The notes: generated by a model not told the origin, from the sequence alone. A stretch of 20,271 nucleotides of DNA from CAYYJM01 sp964471755 (GCA_964471755.1 CAYYJM010000101.1:1-20271), one strand, 5' to 3'; positions 1 to 7,540 are shown, numbered from the stretch's first letter. A program made the numbers and translations.

Positions 1-55
1 GAACCCACGACATTCACGTTGGCAACGTGACGCTCTACCACTGAGCTACACCCGC
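1..55 (-). tRNA. tRNA-Gly (anticodon GCC), 3' part cut by window edge
   Basis: Read on the minus strand, the acceptor 5' strand GCGGGTG starts at 55. It is followed by a D-arm (GCTC, AGTGGTA, GAGC) and a 5-bp anticodon stem TCACG/CGTGA that encloses the loop TTGCCAA, so the anticodon is GCC (glycine). The sequence runs through the variable region into the T-arm (GTGGGTTC) and then leaves the window, so the end of the T-arm and the acceptor 3' strand are not visible. No other tRNA is seen. Confidence 0.95.
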
Positions 56-68
56 ATGTCGTATCTTT

Positions 69-97
69 ACCATAGAGGCCATCGAGCCGGATGGCAA
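69..97 (-). promoter_or_regulatory. sigma70-like promoter of the tRNA-Gly gene
   Basis: On the minus strand TTGCCA (97-92, five of six to the -35 consensus) and TATGGT (74-69, four of six to -10) are separated by exactly 17 bp. The -10 box ends 13 bp before the mature tRNA 5' end, a normal spacing for a tRNA leader. Confidence 0.5.
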
Positions 98-186
98 GAG
101 AGAAAGGACGAGGCGACGACTTTTTCCGCCGGCGAGAGGAGCGCGACCGGGGCGAGCGATCGGCAAACTCAACCAGAAAGTCGGGG

Positions 187-216
187 TTGACCCTGTTTCC
201 GTTTTTACCCTAAGAT
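187..216 (+). promoter_or_regulatory. Candidate promoter of the PEP-CTERM-like gene
   Basis: TTGACC (187-192) and TAAGAT (211-216) lie 18 bp apart, giving a predicted leader of about 150 nt before the ATG at 375. The match is moderate and nothing else supports it. Apart from this and the tRNA promoter, I see no gene between 56 and 374. Confidence 0.35.
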
Positions 217-374
217 CCGTCCCGCGTGGTTGACCCCCGCCTGGAGATCCAGCCCGTAGGCCTGAGCGGCCGGATACCTTCTTGATCGACCCGCCGGGTC
301 AGAACCGTCCAGGCATCGGCCCCGTGGTGTTCACGGTCGAACTCCCATAGCTCTGCACACATGGAGGGTGCACA

Positions 375-1064
375 ATGCGGATGCGTACTATCTGGCTCAC
401 CCTGCTCACCAGTCTGGCTCTGTTCAGCCCAGTTCGTGGTGACAGCCTGAGCGTTGGTTTCTCCGATGGCGTCCTGAACACGACGCCGGCCATCGTCAAC
501 TTCAAGACGACGGGCTCCGACATGAACGGCATGGCCGTCACCTTCAAGTTCACCGACAACACCACAGCCACCAGTTTCTGGCTGGGGGGCAGTAATTCCG
601 TTGGCAGCTCCGGCGGCGCGACCCTCAGCCTGACGGGGGACAGTTACTTCACGCAGTGGAGCCTGAACAACGCCTCGGGGCTGGGCATCACCAGCATGGT
701 CATCGACGCCGGGCTGGGCAACACCGCGTTCGATTTGACCTGGGGGAATCTGTTCGGAACGACGAATTCGTCGTCTGGTAAGACCTTCAATCCGACCACC
801 GGCAAGACGGGCCTGGACATCGTGGCGACCTACTCGGACAAGATGGCCGTCAACCCGAACTCGGCGGTCGGCGATCTGTATCGCACCCTGACGGTCCAGT
901 TCACCAACAACGGCGGCCTGGCCACGGGCACGACGATGAATTTCTGGGCCGACACCGACACGATTGAACCGCCGGCCACGTCGCAGGGCATCCAGACGCC
1001 AGCTCCGCCGGCCCTGCTGCTGGCCCTGTTCGGCGCACCGCTTCTGTTCCGTCGTCGGAAGTAA
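375..1064 (+). CDS. Secreted protein with PEP-CTERM-like sorting tail
   Basis: The 229-aa protein starts with a signal peptide (about residues 1-22: basic MRMR, a hydrophobic stretch, and likely cleavage after VRG). The mature part is rich in Asn, Thr, Gly and Ser, with many predicted beta strands. It ends in a Pro-rich segment, a short hydrophobic helix (ALLLALFGAPLLF) and RRRK. That three-part tail is the layout of PEP-CTERM signals, which direct export and exosortase-dependent processing at the cell surface; the usual 'PEP' is replaced here by PAPP. GGAGGG lies about 6 nt before the ATG. No enzymatic domain is recognised. Such proteins are often matrix or extracellular structural proteins, but the role of this one is unknown. 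Confidence 0.85.
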   Translation: MRMRTIWLTLLTSLALFSPVRGDSLSVGFSDGVLNTTPAIVNFKTTGSDMNGMAVTFKFTDNTTATSFWLGGSNSVGSSGGATLSLTGDSYFTQWSLNNASGLGITSMVIDAGLGNTAFDLTWGNLFGTTNSSSGKTFNPTTGKTGLDIVATYSDKMAVNPNSAVGDLYRTLTVQFTNNGGLATGTTMNFWADTDTIEPPATSQGIQTPAPPALLLALFGAPLLFRRRK

Positions 1065-1078
1065 CGCGACTGGCTATC

Positions 1079-1110
1079 GGTGAGCCGGGAGCGTCAGCGA
1101 CCGGCTCGCC
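1079..1110 (+). terminator. Stem-loop after the PEP-CTERM-like gene
   Basis: GGTGAGCCGG (1079-1088) pairs with CCGGCTCGCC (1101-1110) in a 10-bp stem with one G-U pair and a 12-nt loop. It starts 14 nt after the stop codon. There is no T-tract, so it may act as a transcript 3' end or stabiliser rather than a canonical intrinsic terminator. Confidence 0.5.
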
Positions 1111-1201
1111 AAAGCCGAACTCACTTTGATTTTGCCCTACCCATGTCGCCGTCGGCGTGCCACAATCACTCCATCATCACCTCGGATGGGGAGGGCCCGG
1201 C

Positions 1202-2308
1202 ATGGGAATCTTCGGCAAGATCGGCGGCGAGTTCATCGACATCATCGAGTGGAACCAGCCCTCCGAGAGCGACACGCTCGCCCATCGGTTCCAGCGCCAC
1301 GCCAACGAGATCAAGTACGGAGCCAAACTGACCGTCCGCGAGGGCCAGGCCGCCGTCTTCGTCAACGAGGGTCGCATGGCCGACGTCTTCGGCCCTGGCA
1401 TGTACACCCTGGAGACGAAGAATCTGCCGATCCTGAGTACCATCCTCGGCTGGAAGTACGGCTTCAACTCGCCGTTCAAGGCGGAGGTCTACTTCATCGC
1501 CACGCGCCGCTTCAACAATCTCAAGTGGGGCACGTCGAATCCGATCATGCTGCGTGATCCGGAGTTCGGCCCGGTGCGGGTCCGCGCTTACGGCACCTAC
1601 GCCGTGCAGGTGACCGACCCGGCCGCGTTCCTGCGTCAGCTCGTGGCGACCGATCCATCGTTCGAGGCGTACGAAATCACCGGCCAGCTGCGGAACACGA
1701 TCGTCGCTCGCTTTGTCGATGCCGTCGGCGCGGCCAAGATCCCGGTTCTCGACCTGGCCGGCAACTACGAGAAGCTGGTGCAGGAGGCCCTGGTGCGGAT
1801 TCGGCCGGAACTGGCCGAGATGGGTCTGGCCCTGCCGTCGTTCTATGTCGAGAACATTTCGCTGCCGCCGGAGGTGGAGGCAGCCCTGGACAAGCGAACG
1901 CAGATGGGCCTGATCGGCAACCTGAGCGACTACGCTCGTCTCCAGGCGGCCAACGCGATTCCCGATGCGGTCCAGACACCGGGCGGCGTGGCCGGCCTGG
2001 GAGCGCAGATGGCCGTCGGCGTGGCGATGGGCCATCAGATGGCCGGCGCGATGAACCCGACGAGTCCGCCGCCGATGCCGGTGGTCGCCTTCTTCGTCGC
2101 TCTGAATGGTCAGCAGGTGGGGCCGTACGACCTGGCGACGCTGCAACGGCTGATGGCCGGTGGTCAGTTACTGCGAGCGACGCTGGTCTGGCGACAGGGC
2201 ATGGCCGGCTGGGCCGCCGCCGAGACGGTCGCCGAGTTGGCGGCGCTGTTTCCGCCACCACTGCCGCCGGGTCCGGGGCTACCGCCGCCACTGCCGCCGG
2301 GGAGCTGA
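1202..2308 (+). CDS. SPFH/YdjI-type protein with C-terminal GYF_2 domain
   Basis: The ATG at 1202 is chosen because the protein then begins MGIFGKIGGEFIDIIEW, the usual start of the YdjI/'virion core protein' SPFH family, and because GGGGAGG lies just upstream. An in-frame ATG 45 nt earlier has no such support. Length is 368 aa. Residues 1 to about 235 form the SPFH (band 7) part, with conserved segments such as EGQAAVFVNEG and GPGMYTLET. A linker of about 50 residues rich in Gly, Ala and Met follows, then a GYF_2 domain (about 297-350; GPYD and the W-x-x-GM-x-GW pattern), then a short polyproline tail. Better-known relatives often end in a zinc ribbon. SPFH proteins oligomerise on membranes; GYF_2 suggests binding to Pro-rich partners, possibly its own tail. 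The exact role is unknown. Confidence 0.85.
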   Translation: MGIFGKIGGEFIDIIEWNQPSESDTLAHRFQRHANEIKYGAKLTVREGQAAVFVNEGRMADVFGPGMYTLETKNLPILSTILGWKYGFNSPFKAEVYFIATRRFNNLKWGTSNPIMLRDPEFGPVRVRAYGTYAVQVTDPAAFLRQLVATDPSFEAYEITGQLRNTIVARFVDAVGAAKIPVLDLAGNYEKLVQEALVRIRPELAEMGLALPSFYVENISLPPEVEAALDKRTQMGLIGNLSDYARLQAANAIPDAVQTPGGVAGLGAQMAVGVAMGHQMAGAMNPTSPPPMPVVAFFVALNGQQVGPYDLATLQRLMAGGQLLRATLVWRQGMAGWAAAETVAELAALFPPPLPPGPGLPPPLPPGS

Positions 2309-2309
2309 C

Positions 2310-2337
2310 TTCATTTAGCCGCCGGCTTGCCGGCGGT
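2310..2337 (+). repeat. 28-bp palindromic dispersed repeat, copy 1
   Basis: The unit is TTCATTTAG followed by a hairpin (8 Watson-Crick pairs plus a G-U pair, TT loop) built around CCGCCGGC and GCCGGCGG. It begins 1 nt after the stop codon of the SPFH gene and lies between convergent genes. A second copy with two mismatches is at 15317-15344 on the minus strand. It could act as a terminator or be a REP-like element. Confidence 0.7.
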
Positions 2338-2341
2338 GCCT

Positions 2342-2920
2342 TCACGCGAACAGCCGCCGAACGGGCACCGAGAAGCCGGGCAGCACGTCGGGCAGGGTGA
2401 GTTCGTCGCCGTTGTGAAAGATCTGTTGCGGGGCGTCGTCGCGATAGACAGAAGCCGTTCCCGTGTCTGGGTCGAGGACGACGACCACCCGGACGCCGGC
2501 CTTGAGATACTCGACGACCTTGGTGAAGACGTCGGTCCAGCGGTCCGTCGGCGAGCGGACCTCAACGACCAAATCGGGAGAAACAGGGAGCAGTCCTTCG
2601 GGGACCGGTCCCTTTGGCAGACGCTCGTAGCTGAAGAAGCAGACGTCGGCCCCTCGCACGGTATCAGGATTACGCCCCGTTTGAATCCACGAATCATTGC
2701 TCATTACATGACCGAGTTCCTGTGACTCGACGTGTTGCCAGAGCATCGCCCCGAAGGTCAAGCAGATCTTGCCGTGTCGAGGATAAGGCACGGCGTACTC
2801 CTTCACCACGCCTTCGATCAGTTCGGCATGGATGTGTTCGTAGCGGGCCATGAACTCGGCCGCCGTCAGGAGCGTCGGCGTTGGTACCGCCGGTGGCGGA
2901 GCCGTGGTGGTCGTGGTCAT
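2342..2920 (-). CDS. Uma2-family (DUF820) putative restriction-endonuclease-like protein
   Basis: The ATG at 2920 follows GGGAGG at a suitable distance and gives 192 aa; a longer in-frame extension is out of character (GC-rich, no RBS). The N-terminus is a Thr/Pro-rich leader (about 1-16). The fold has the Uma2 landmarks: FMARYE-x-x-HAELIEG near the start, GADVCFF (Asp92), PDLVVEVRSPTD (Asp116, Glu120), then a helix and AGVRVVVVLDPDTG, ending in a hydrophobic LPDVLPGF segment. Uma2 proteins have a PD-(D/E)xK nuclease-like fold and are heavily amplified in planctomycetes and cyanobacteria; their biological role is largely unproven. The gene converges on the SPFH gene and diverges from the MmgE/PrpD gene. 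Confidence 0.88.
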   Translation of the reverse strand: MTTTTTAPPPAVPTPTLLTAAEFMARYEHIHAELIEGVVKEYAVPYPRHGKICLTFGAMLWQHVESQELGHVMSNDSWIQTGRNPDTVRGADVCFFSYERLPKGPVPEGLLPVSPDLVVEVRSPTDRWTDVFTKVVEYLKAGVRVVVVLDPDTGTASVYRDDAPQQIFHNGDELTLPDVLPGFSVPVRRLFA

Positions 2921-3057
2921 CGCATGTCCTCCCTGTCGATACGGTGAGAATACCACAAGGCCAGATCCCGGACCACTCGAAGGCGGCTCACCCTTCTCCC
3001 GACGCCCCGCATCTCCTAGCATCCCTCCATCACGATCCCTGCGGAGGAGATGCCATC

Positions 3058-4425
3058 ATGGCCGATACCCTGGCTCGCCGGCTGGCGGAATACGCACACC
3101 GGCTCACGTTCACCGACTTGCCCGACGCGGTCGTTCATGAGGTCGAACGCCGCTTCATCGACTCGATCGCCACGGCCGTCGGGGCCATGCCGTCAGAGGC
3201 CTACGCCGTCGCTCGCCGGTGCGCTCTCCGCGTCAACGGCACGCCGAACGCCACCCTCTTCGGCGGCGGCACCTCCAGCCCCGAGTGGGCCACGTTCGTC
3301 AACGGCCTGCTCATCCGCTACCTCGACTACAACGACACCTACCTGTCACTGGAGCCGGCCCATCCCAGCGACAATCTCGCCGCGGTCCTCGCAGTCGGCG
3401 ACGCGCTCAAGTCCACCGGCGAGGAGATGATCACCGCCGCCGCCCTCGCTTACGAGATTCAGTGCCGCCTGTGCGACGCCGCCAGCCTGCGCAAGCACGG
3501 CGTCGATCACGTCACTTACGGAGCGATCTCGGCCTGCCTGGCCGCGTGCAAGTTGATGAAGCTCGACGTGGCGAAGATGACCCACGCCGTCGGCATCGCG
3601 GGCGTCTGCAACGTCGCACTGCGACAGACTCGCTCCGGCGAACTGAGCGAGTGGAAGGGTTGCGCCTTCGCCAACGCCGCCCGCAATGGCGTCTTCGCCG
3701 CGACGCTCGCCGCCGAGGGCTTGTCCGGGCCGGCCCCGATCTTCGAGGGCGATCTCGGTTTCGAGAAACTCGTCACGCGCGAGAAGATCACCCTGCCCGC
3801 GCTCGGTGGCGAGGGCGGCTCGAAGGACTTCATGATCCCGAAGACGTACATCAAGTTCTGGCCGGCCGAGTACCATTCGCAGAGCGCCATCGACGCGGCC
3901 TTGCAGCTTCGCAAGGAACTCGCCGGCGACGTGTCGAAGGTCGTGAAGATCGACATTCACACGTTCGAGGCGTCGTACAATATCATCGGCAAGTACAAGG
4001 AGGCGTGGGCACCGCGGACGCGTGAGACGGCCGACCACAGTCTGCCGTACTGCACCGCCGCCGCCCTGTACGATGGCGACGTGACCCTGGCGACGTTCGA
4101 CGAGAAGCGTTTCACCGACCCGGCCCTGGTCGCGTTCACGGCGAAGGTGAAAATCCACCTCGATGACGCCCTGACCACGCGCTATCCGCGCGGCATCCCG
4201 AACCGGATCACGCTGACACTGACAGACGGCCGACAGCTGGTGAAGGAGGTCGAGTTCCCGCGTGGTCATGCCGGTAATCCGATGACCGACGACGAGGTCG
4301 AGGCGAAGTTGCGTCGACTCTGCACGCCGCGTTACACAGAGGAGCAGATCGGCAAGATCCTCCGGACGTGCTGGACGCTGCCGGTACTGAAGGATCCGGC
4401 CCGCCTGATCGACCTGATAAACTGA
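3058..4425 (+). CDS. MmgE/PrpD family protein (2-methylcitrate dehydratase-like)
   Basis: The ATG at 3058 follows GGAGGAG and gives 455 aa, the normal size for the family; the in-frame upstream extension has no RBS and overlaps the divergent Uma2 start region. The family pattern is present throughout: a helical N-terminal domain (RRFIDSIATAVGA), NGLLIRYLDYNDTYL, HPSDNLAAVLAVGDA, the HAVGIAG segment, SEWKGCAFANAARNG, and a C-terminal alpha/beta domain with KVKIHLDDAL and HAGNPMTDDEVEAKL. PrpD dehydrates 2-methylcitrate, but many homologues act on other substrates, and no prpB/prpC partner lies nearby, so the substrate is open. It is transcribed away from the microcompartment operon and is probably unrelated to it. 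Confidence 0.9.
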   Translation: MADTLARRLAEYAHRLTFTDLPDAVVHEVERRFIDSIATAVGAMPSEAYAVARRCALRVNGTPNATLFGGGTSSPEWATFVNGLLIRYLDYNDTYLSLEPAHPSDNLAAVLAVGDALKSTGEEMITAAALAYEIQCRLCDAASLRKHGVDHVTYGAISACLAACKLMKLDVAKMTHAVGIAGVCNVALRQTRSGELSEWKGCAFANAARNGVFAATLAAEGLSGPAPIFEGDLGFEKLVTREKITLPALGGEGGSKDFMIPKTYIKFWPAEYHSQSAIDAALQLRKELAGDVSKVVKIDIHTFEASYNIIGKYKEAWAPRTRETADHSLPYCTAAALYDGDVTLATFDEKRFTDPALVAFTAKVKIHLDDALTTRYPRGIPNRITLTLTDGRQLVKEVEFPRGHAGNPMTDDEVEAKLRRLCTPRYTEEQIGKILRTCWTLPVLKDPARLIDLIN

Positions 4426-4631
4426 GTCCCGGCGAGCGGGAGGTATCCGGCGAGCCGTCGGTACCGTTTGTGAACCGGCGTCCCGGGCTCGCTCTGGTTC
4501 GGCTGGTGGATCCCCAACGACTTCTTTGTCCAGGGGATGCGATCCACTCCAGAAAAGTCGTCAAATCTCGTTAGCTTCGTGGCGAAGTACCAGGTGGATA
4601 GTGCCGCGAGAACAAGCCGTCGCCGCGGAAC

Positions 4632-4668
4632 GGGTCGGGAGACTTCGCCACGCCCGGTCTCCCGGCCC
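4632..4668 (-). terminator. Stem-loop at the end of the microcompartment/tsaE operon
   Basis: GGGTCGGGAGAC (4632-4643) pairs with GTCTCCCGGCCC (4657-4668) in a 12-bp stem with one wobble pair and a 13-nt loop. On the minus strand it begins 9 nt after the tsaE stop. There is no T-tract; it is a strong candidate for the 3' end of the long minus-strand transcript. I see no gene in the rest of 4426-4677. Confidence 0.55.
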
Positions 4669-4677
4669 GCGGGCGGA

Positions 4678-5145
4678 TCACCCGGATGATAACTGTTCCA
4701 CCAATATCTGATGCTGTGGTCCAGTCGCTTCAAGCGTCGCGCGTCGAGTCGATTCGCTCGTTGGTTCCAGAACGATCCGCAAGTGATCGGCCGGTAGTTC
4801 GCTCAAAACCCTGTCGGCCCACTCGATCAAGCAGACACCATCGCCGCCAACCAGATCGTCGGTGCCGAGGTCCACGAAATCAGTCGGGCCGCGCAGTCGA
4901 TAGGTGTCGAAGTGATAAATCGGTAGCCGGGCGGGATACTCCTGCATCAACACGAACGTCGGACTGGTGACAACACGTGAATCACGGATGGCCAACCCCT
5001 CGGCGATGGCCCGGGTGAGATGTGTTTTGCCGGCTCCAAGCGGCCCGATCAAGGCGACAACCGCGCCGGGAAATAACAGCGTTCCCAGGCGACGCCCGAG
5101 GAGGAACGTCGCGTCCAGGTTCGGCAGATCGATCACGAGCGGCAC
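4678..5145 (-). CDS. tsaE: tRNA threonylcarbamoyladenosine biosynthesis ATPase TsaE
   Basis: TsaE works with TsaB and TsaD in the t6A modification of ANN-decoding tRNAs. The 155-aa protein has the P-loop GPLGAGKT (residues 34-41), SPTF (61-64), HFDTYR (78-83) and the EWAD motif (108-111), all in family order. The start is GTG at 5145, preceded by AAGGAG. It lies 51 nt after the last microcompartment gene on the same strand, so it may be co-transcribed by read-through, but nothing links it to that pathway. The C-terminal 25 residues are not conserved in character. Confidence 0.95.
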   Translation of the reverse strand: MPLVIDLPNLDATFLLGRRLGTLLFPGAVVALIGPLGAGKTHLTRAIAEGLAIRDSRVVTSPTFVLMQEYPARLPIYHFDTYRLRGPTDFVDLGTDDLVGGDGVCLIEWADRVLSELPADHLRIVLEPTSESTRRATLEATGPQHQILVEQLSSG

Positions 5146-5196
5146 GGGTACTCCTTCAGGTGATGCGCCACTCGATACGGTGGGCGAGAGGAACGC

Positions 5197-6456
5197 TCAC
5201 GCCCCAAGGATACGATCCCACTTCGCCTTGTGATAGGCGATCTTCTGTGCGTTGGTCATCTTCGAGAAATCCGGTGTTCCGCTGGTCTCGGTTCCAATCG
5301 CCTTGCAATCGCACTGACAGGAACAGGTCTCGACCTGCTTCTGTGTCGCCTTCTTATCCACAGGCTTTGGTTCTACGACATTCTTCGCCACGGGCCTCTG
5401 AGGGAAACTGATCGTCTGGCCGTTGCCTCCGTAACTCATCACGCCGGTTTGCAGGACCATGTCGTCCTGGAGTGAGCGTTGCGGTTTGACGTTGAGAGCC
5501 TGCAACACTCCGTGGTACGCCTTGACAGCCTCTTCCGGACTGATGACTCCATCGACGATGTAGCGGAGAAAGTGAATGAACGCGAGTTGGTTCTCGGCGT
5601 TGTTGATCTTTCGACCGTACAGGGCGACTCGGGCGCCATACTTCCGTGCCTCGGCCAGGAGTTTGAACGCATCGTACGTCGTTCCGGCCGAGCCACCAAG
5701 GATGCCGACGACGAGGTGCGGGTCGTAATGAACCAACTCCTCCATGGCCTTCGGGCCGTGGTAGACCATCTTGAGAAACAGAGGGCGGCCGGCGCTCGTC
5801 ACGCCACCGAGAGTGCGGACGACAATGTCGTTGATGTAATCCGGAACTGCATTCGGATCAAACGATCCCGGCACATTTGGATCGAACAGTTCAAGGAAAT
5901 GACGAAAACCCTTCCGCTCGGCTTCGTGCCGGAAGGCCTTGTATTCCTCGAGGGCGAGGCGATCGATCCCAGTATCGTTCTGGAAGGTGATGCTGTACAG
6001 GCCAAGGTTCGCGCCAAGACGACGTTCTTCCGGTTTACAATCCAGATGCCCGCACTGAATATGGTCAAGCGTCGCCGTCCGGAACGGCAACGACGGATCG
6101 GTTGGATACCGACCCCCACGAACGACGTGAATGTCGGTCGTATCATTGGCACGGGCAGCCGGCGTGATCGGACTGTCATCGAACAGTCGACGCTGGATCG
6201 TCAGCACCTCACTCGTCGAGGCAGACATCAGCATGATGTCCACCAGTTGCGCCTCGACGATCTGCGTGATGATGTCGCGAAACTCGCTCAGACTGCGATA
6301 GCGAACCTCACCGGGATGGGCCTCCGGCGAACGTCCCGGTGCGCCGATGGACAATGCCATGTCGGCATCCTTGGCGTCCGCGAGGATGAAGTCCTTCGCG
6401 TTGCGTGGATCAGCATGGATCCGCGCCAGTTTGAGGTCGAGCGATTTCTGTACCAT
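5197..6456 (-). CDS. Microcompartment-associated predicted TIM-barrel protein with Cys-rich linker and C-terminal encapsulation helix
   Basis: The last gene of the locus encodes 419 aa and starts 10 nt after the dehydrogenase gene. I do not recognise a named enzyme. Residues about 50-325 read like an alternating beta/alpha barrel resembling DhnA/LacD-type class I aldolases: strands LVDIMLMSAS, LGLYSITF, LFLKMVYHG (Lys229, a possible Schiff-base lysine), LVVGILGGSAGTTYDAF and ARVALYGRKINNAENQ. A flexible segment (about 352-376) leads to the four-cysteine cluster CSCQCDCK (378-385). The protein ends in DFSKMTNAQKIAYHKAKWD plus RILGA (396-419), a predicted amphipathic helix after a linker, as in encapsulation peptides. 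Cargo status is therefore likely. Substrate and catalysis are unknown; a structural or phosphosugar-binding role is also possible. Confidence 0.85.
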   Translation of the reverse strand: MVQKSLDLKLARIHADPRNAKDFILADAKDADMALSIGAPGRSPEAHPGEVRYRSLSEFRDIITQIVEAQLVDIMLMSASTSEVLTIQRRLFDDSPITPAARANDTTDIHVVRGGRYPTDPSLPFRTATLDHIQCGHLDCKPEERRLGANLGLYSITFQNDTGIDRLALEEYKAFRHEAERKGFRHFLELFDPNVPGSFDPNAVPDYINDIVVRTLGGVTSAGRPLFLKMVYHGPKAMEELVHYDPHLVVGILGGSAGTTYDAFKLLAEARKYGARVALYGRKINNAENQLAFIHFLRYIVDGVISPEEAVKAYHGVLQALNVKPQRSLQDDMVLQTGVMSYGGNGQTISFPQRPVAKNVVEPKPVDKKATQKQVETCSCQCDCKAIGTETSGTPDFSKMTNAQKIAYHKAKWDRILGA

Positions 6457-6466
6457 CGGACTCGCC

Positions 6467-7531
6467 TCACTTCTTGTTCGACTGCCAGGCCGAACGGGGA
6501 ATCGCCTTGCCGTTACTCGCCGTCGTCACTGTTGGCGTGGGATGAGGCGTTGGAACCGGCGTTGGTTTAGTGGCCGGCGAAGGGGTTGATTTCTGGCCGC
6601 CAAGGCGAGCCTCGACCTGATCGATGATCTCACGCAGAACGCGGCCGGAATTCGTCAATCCCATACGTTCCTTCGGCGACAGAGGCAACTCGATCTGCTC
6701 CCGCGCACCGCCGCACCCGATGACCGTTGGCACCGACAAAACGACGTCCCGCAGACCGTAGAATCCCTGCTGTAACGTGCCCACCGGCAGAACCTTCCGG
6801 CTGTCGAGAAGAATCGACTCGACAAGAGTACGGATTGACAGGCCAACAGCGAATCCGGAGCCCCCCTTCAGCTTGATGAGAGCCGCGCCGGCCGTCTTGG
6901 TTTCCTCAAACGCCTCGCGCTGCAACTGGGCGTTGAAGGTCGGCCACTGCTCCAGCGACAACCCGGCGACCGTGGCGCTGGACCAGATTGGCACCATGCT
7001 GTCGCCGTGTTCCCCAAGGATGGTCGCCCGGACCTGAGTCGCCGGGGCCTTCAGTCGTCGAGCGAGATGACTCTGGAACCGTGCCGTGTCGAGCAACGTG
7101 CCGAGACCGATCACACGCTGCCAGTTCAGGCCGCCGCGTTTGATGGCCAGATAGGTCAGGATGTCAACCGGATTGCTCACCACGACGAGATACGTCGAAT
7201 CCTTCAATCCGGCCGACTTCATCTGATCGAGCAGGGATAGAAACAGATCGACATTGCGATTGATCAGATCGAGTCGGCTCTCGTCTGGCTTGCGACGCAG
7301 GCCGGCAGTAACGACCACCACGTTACTCGTCGCCACGTCCTCCATCGTTCCGGCGTGGATACGCTGATCGAACGTCAGGCTCGATCCCTGAAGCAGATCC
7401 AACGCCTGCCCCTGGCACATATCCTGATTGGCGTCGATCAGACAAATGTCGCTGGCAATACCGCCACACTGCAAGGCGAACGCGGCCATGCTGCCGACCA
7501 GGCCGCCGCCACCAACGATGCTCACTTTCAT
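6467..7531 (-). CDS. Lactate/malate dehydrogenase family NAD-dependent enzyme with Pro/Thr-rich tail
   Basis: The ATG at 7531 is preferred to the GTG at 7537 because GAGG sits 7 nt upstream, overlapping the aldolase stop. Length is 354 aa. Visible are the Rossmann loop GGGGLVG (7-13), Asp33 at the end of strand 2 (NAD rather than NADP), the catalytic Asp148/Arg151 in LLDTARF, and His175 in LGEHGDS. In the substrate loop (AGLRRKPDESR) the specificity position holds Arg80, as in malate dehydrogenase, not the Gln of lactate dehydrogenase. The catalytic domain ends near 312. About 40 extra residues follow, first Pro/Thr-rich (316-336) and then a basic tail. In the locus it probably re-oxidises NADH made by the aldehyde dehydrogenase; whether it reduces pyruvate, lactaldehyde or a dicarboxylate cannot be read from sequence. 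Confidence 0.92.
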   Translation of the reverse strand: MKVSIVGGGGLVGSMAAFALQCGGIASDICLIDANQDMCQGQALDLLQGSSLTFDQRIHAGTMEDVATSNVVVVTAGLRRKPDESRLDLINRNVDLFLSLLDQMKSAGLKDSTYLVVVSNPVDILTYLAIKRGGLNWQRVIGLGTLLDTARFQSHLARRLKAPATQVRATILGEHGDSMVPIWSSATVAGLSLEQWPTFNAQLQREAFEETKTAGAALIKLKGGSGFAVGLSIRTLVESILLDSRKVLPVGTLQQGFYGLRDVVLSVPTVIGCGGAREQIELPLSPKERMGLTNSGRVLREIIDQVEARLGGQKSTPSPATKPTPVPTPHPTPTVTTASNGKAIPRSAWQSNKK

Positions 7532-7540
7532 GGTCACACC

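Noticed and set aside
4332..4733. Minus-strand open frame across the end of the MmgE/PrpD gene and the start of the gap
   Set aside because: It overlaps both the real gene and the tsaE 3' end and shows no protein-like conservation pattern.
6467..6510. C-terminal encapsulation helix on the LDH/MDH-family enzyme
   Set aside because: The last 15 residues contain Pro and many polar or basic residues and do not form a clear amphipathic helix, so I did not call it a targeting peptide.
5479..6570. Plus-strand open frame opposite the barrel protein gene
   Set aside because: It is antisense to a gene with clear conserved strands and good spacing; no recognisable product.
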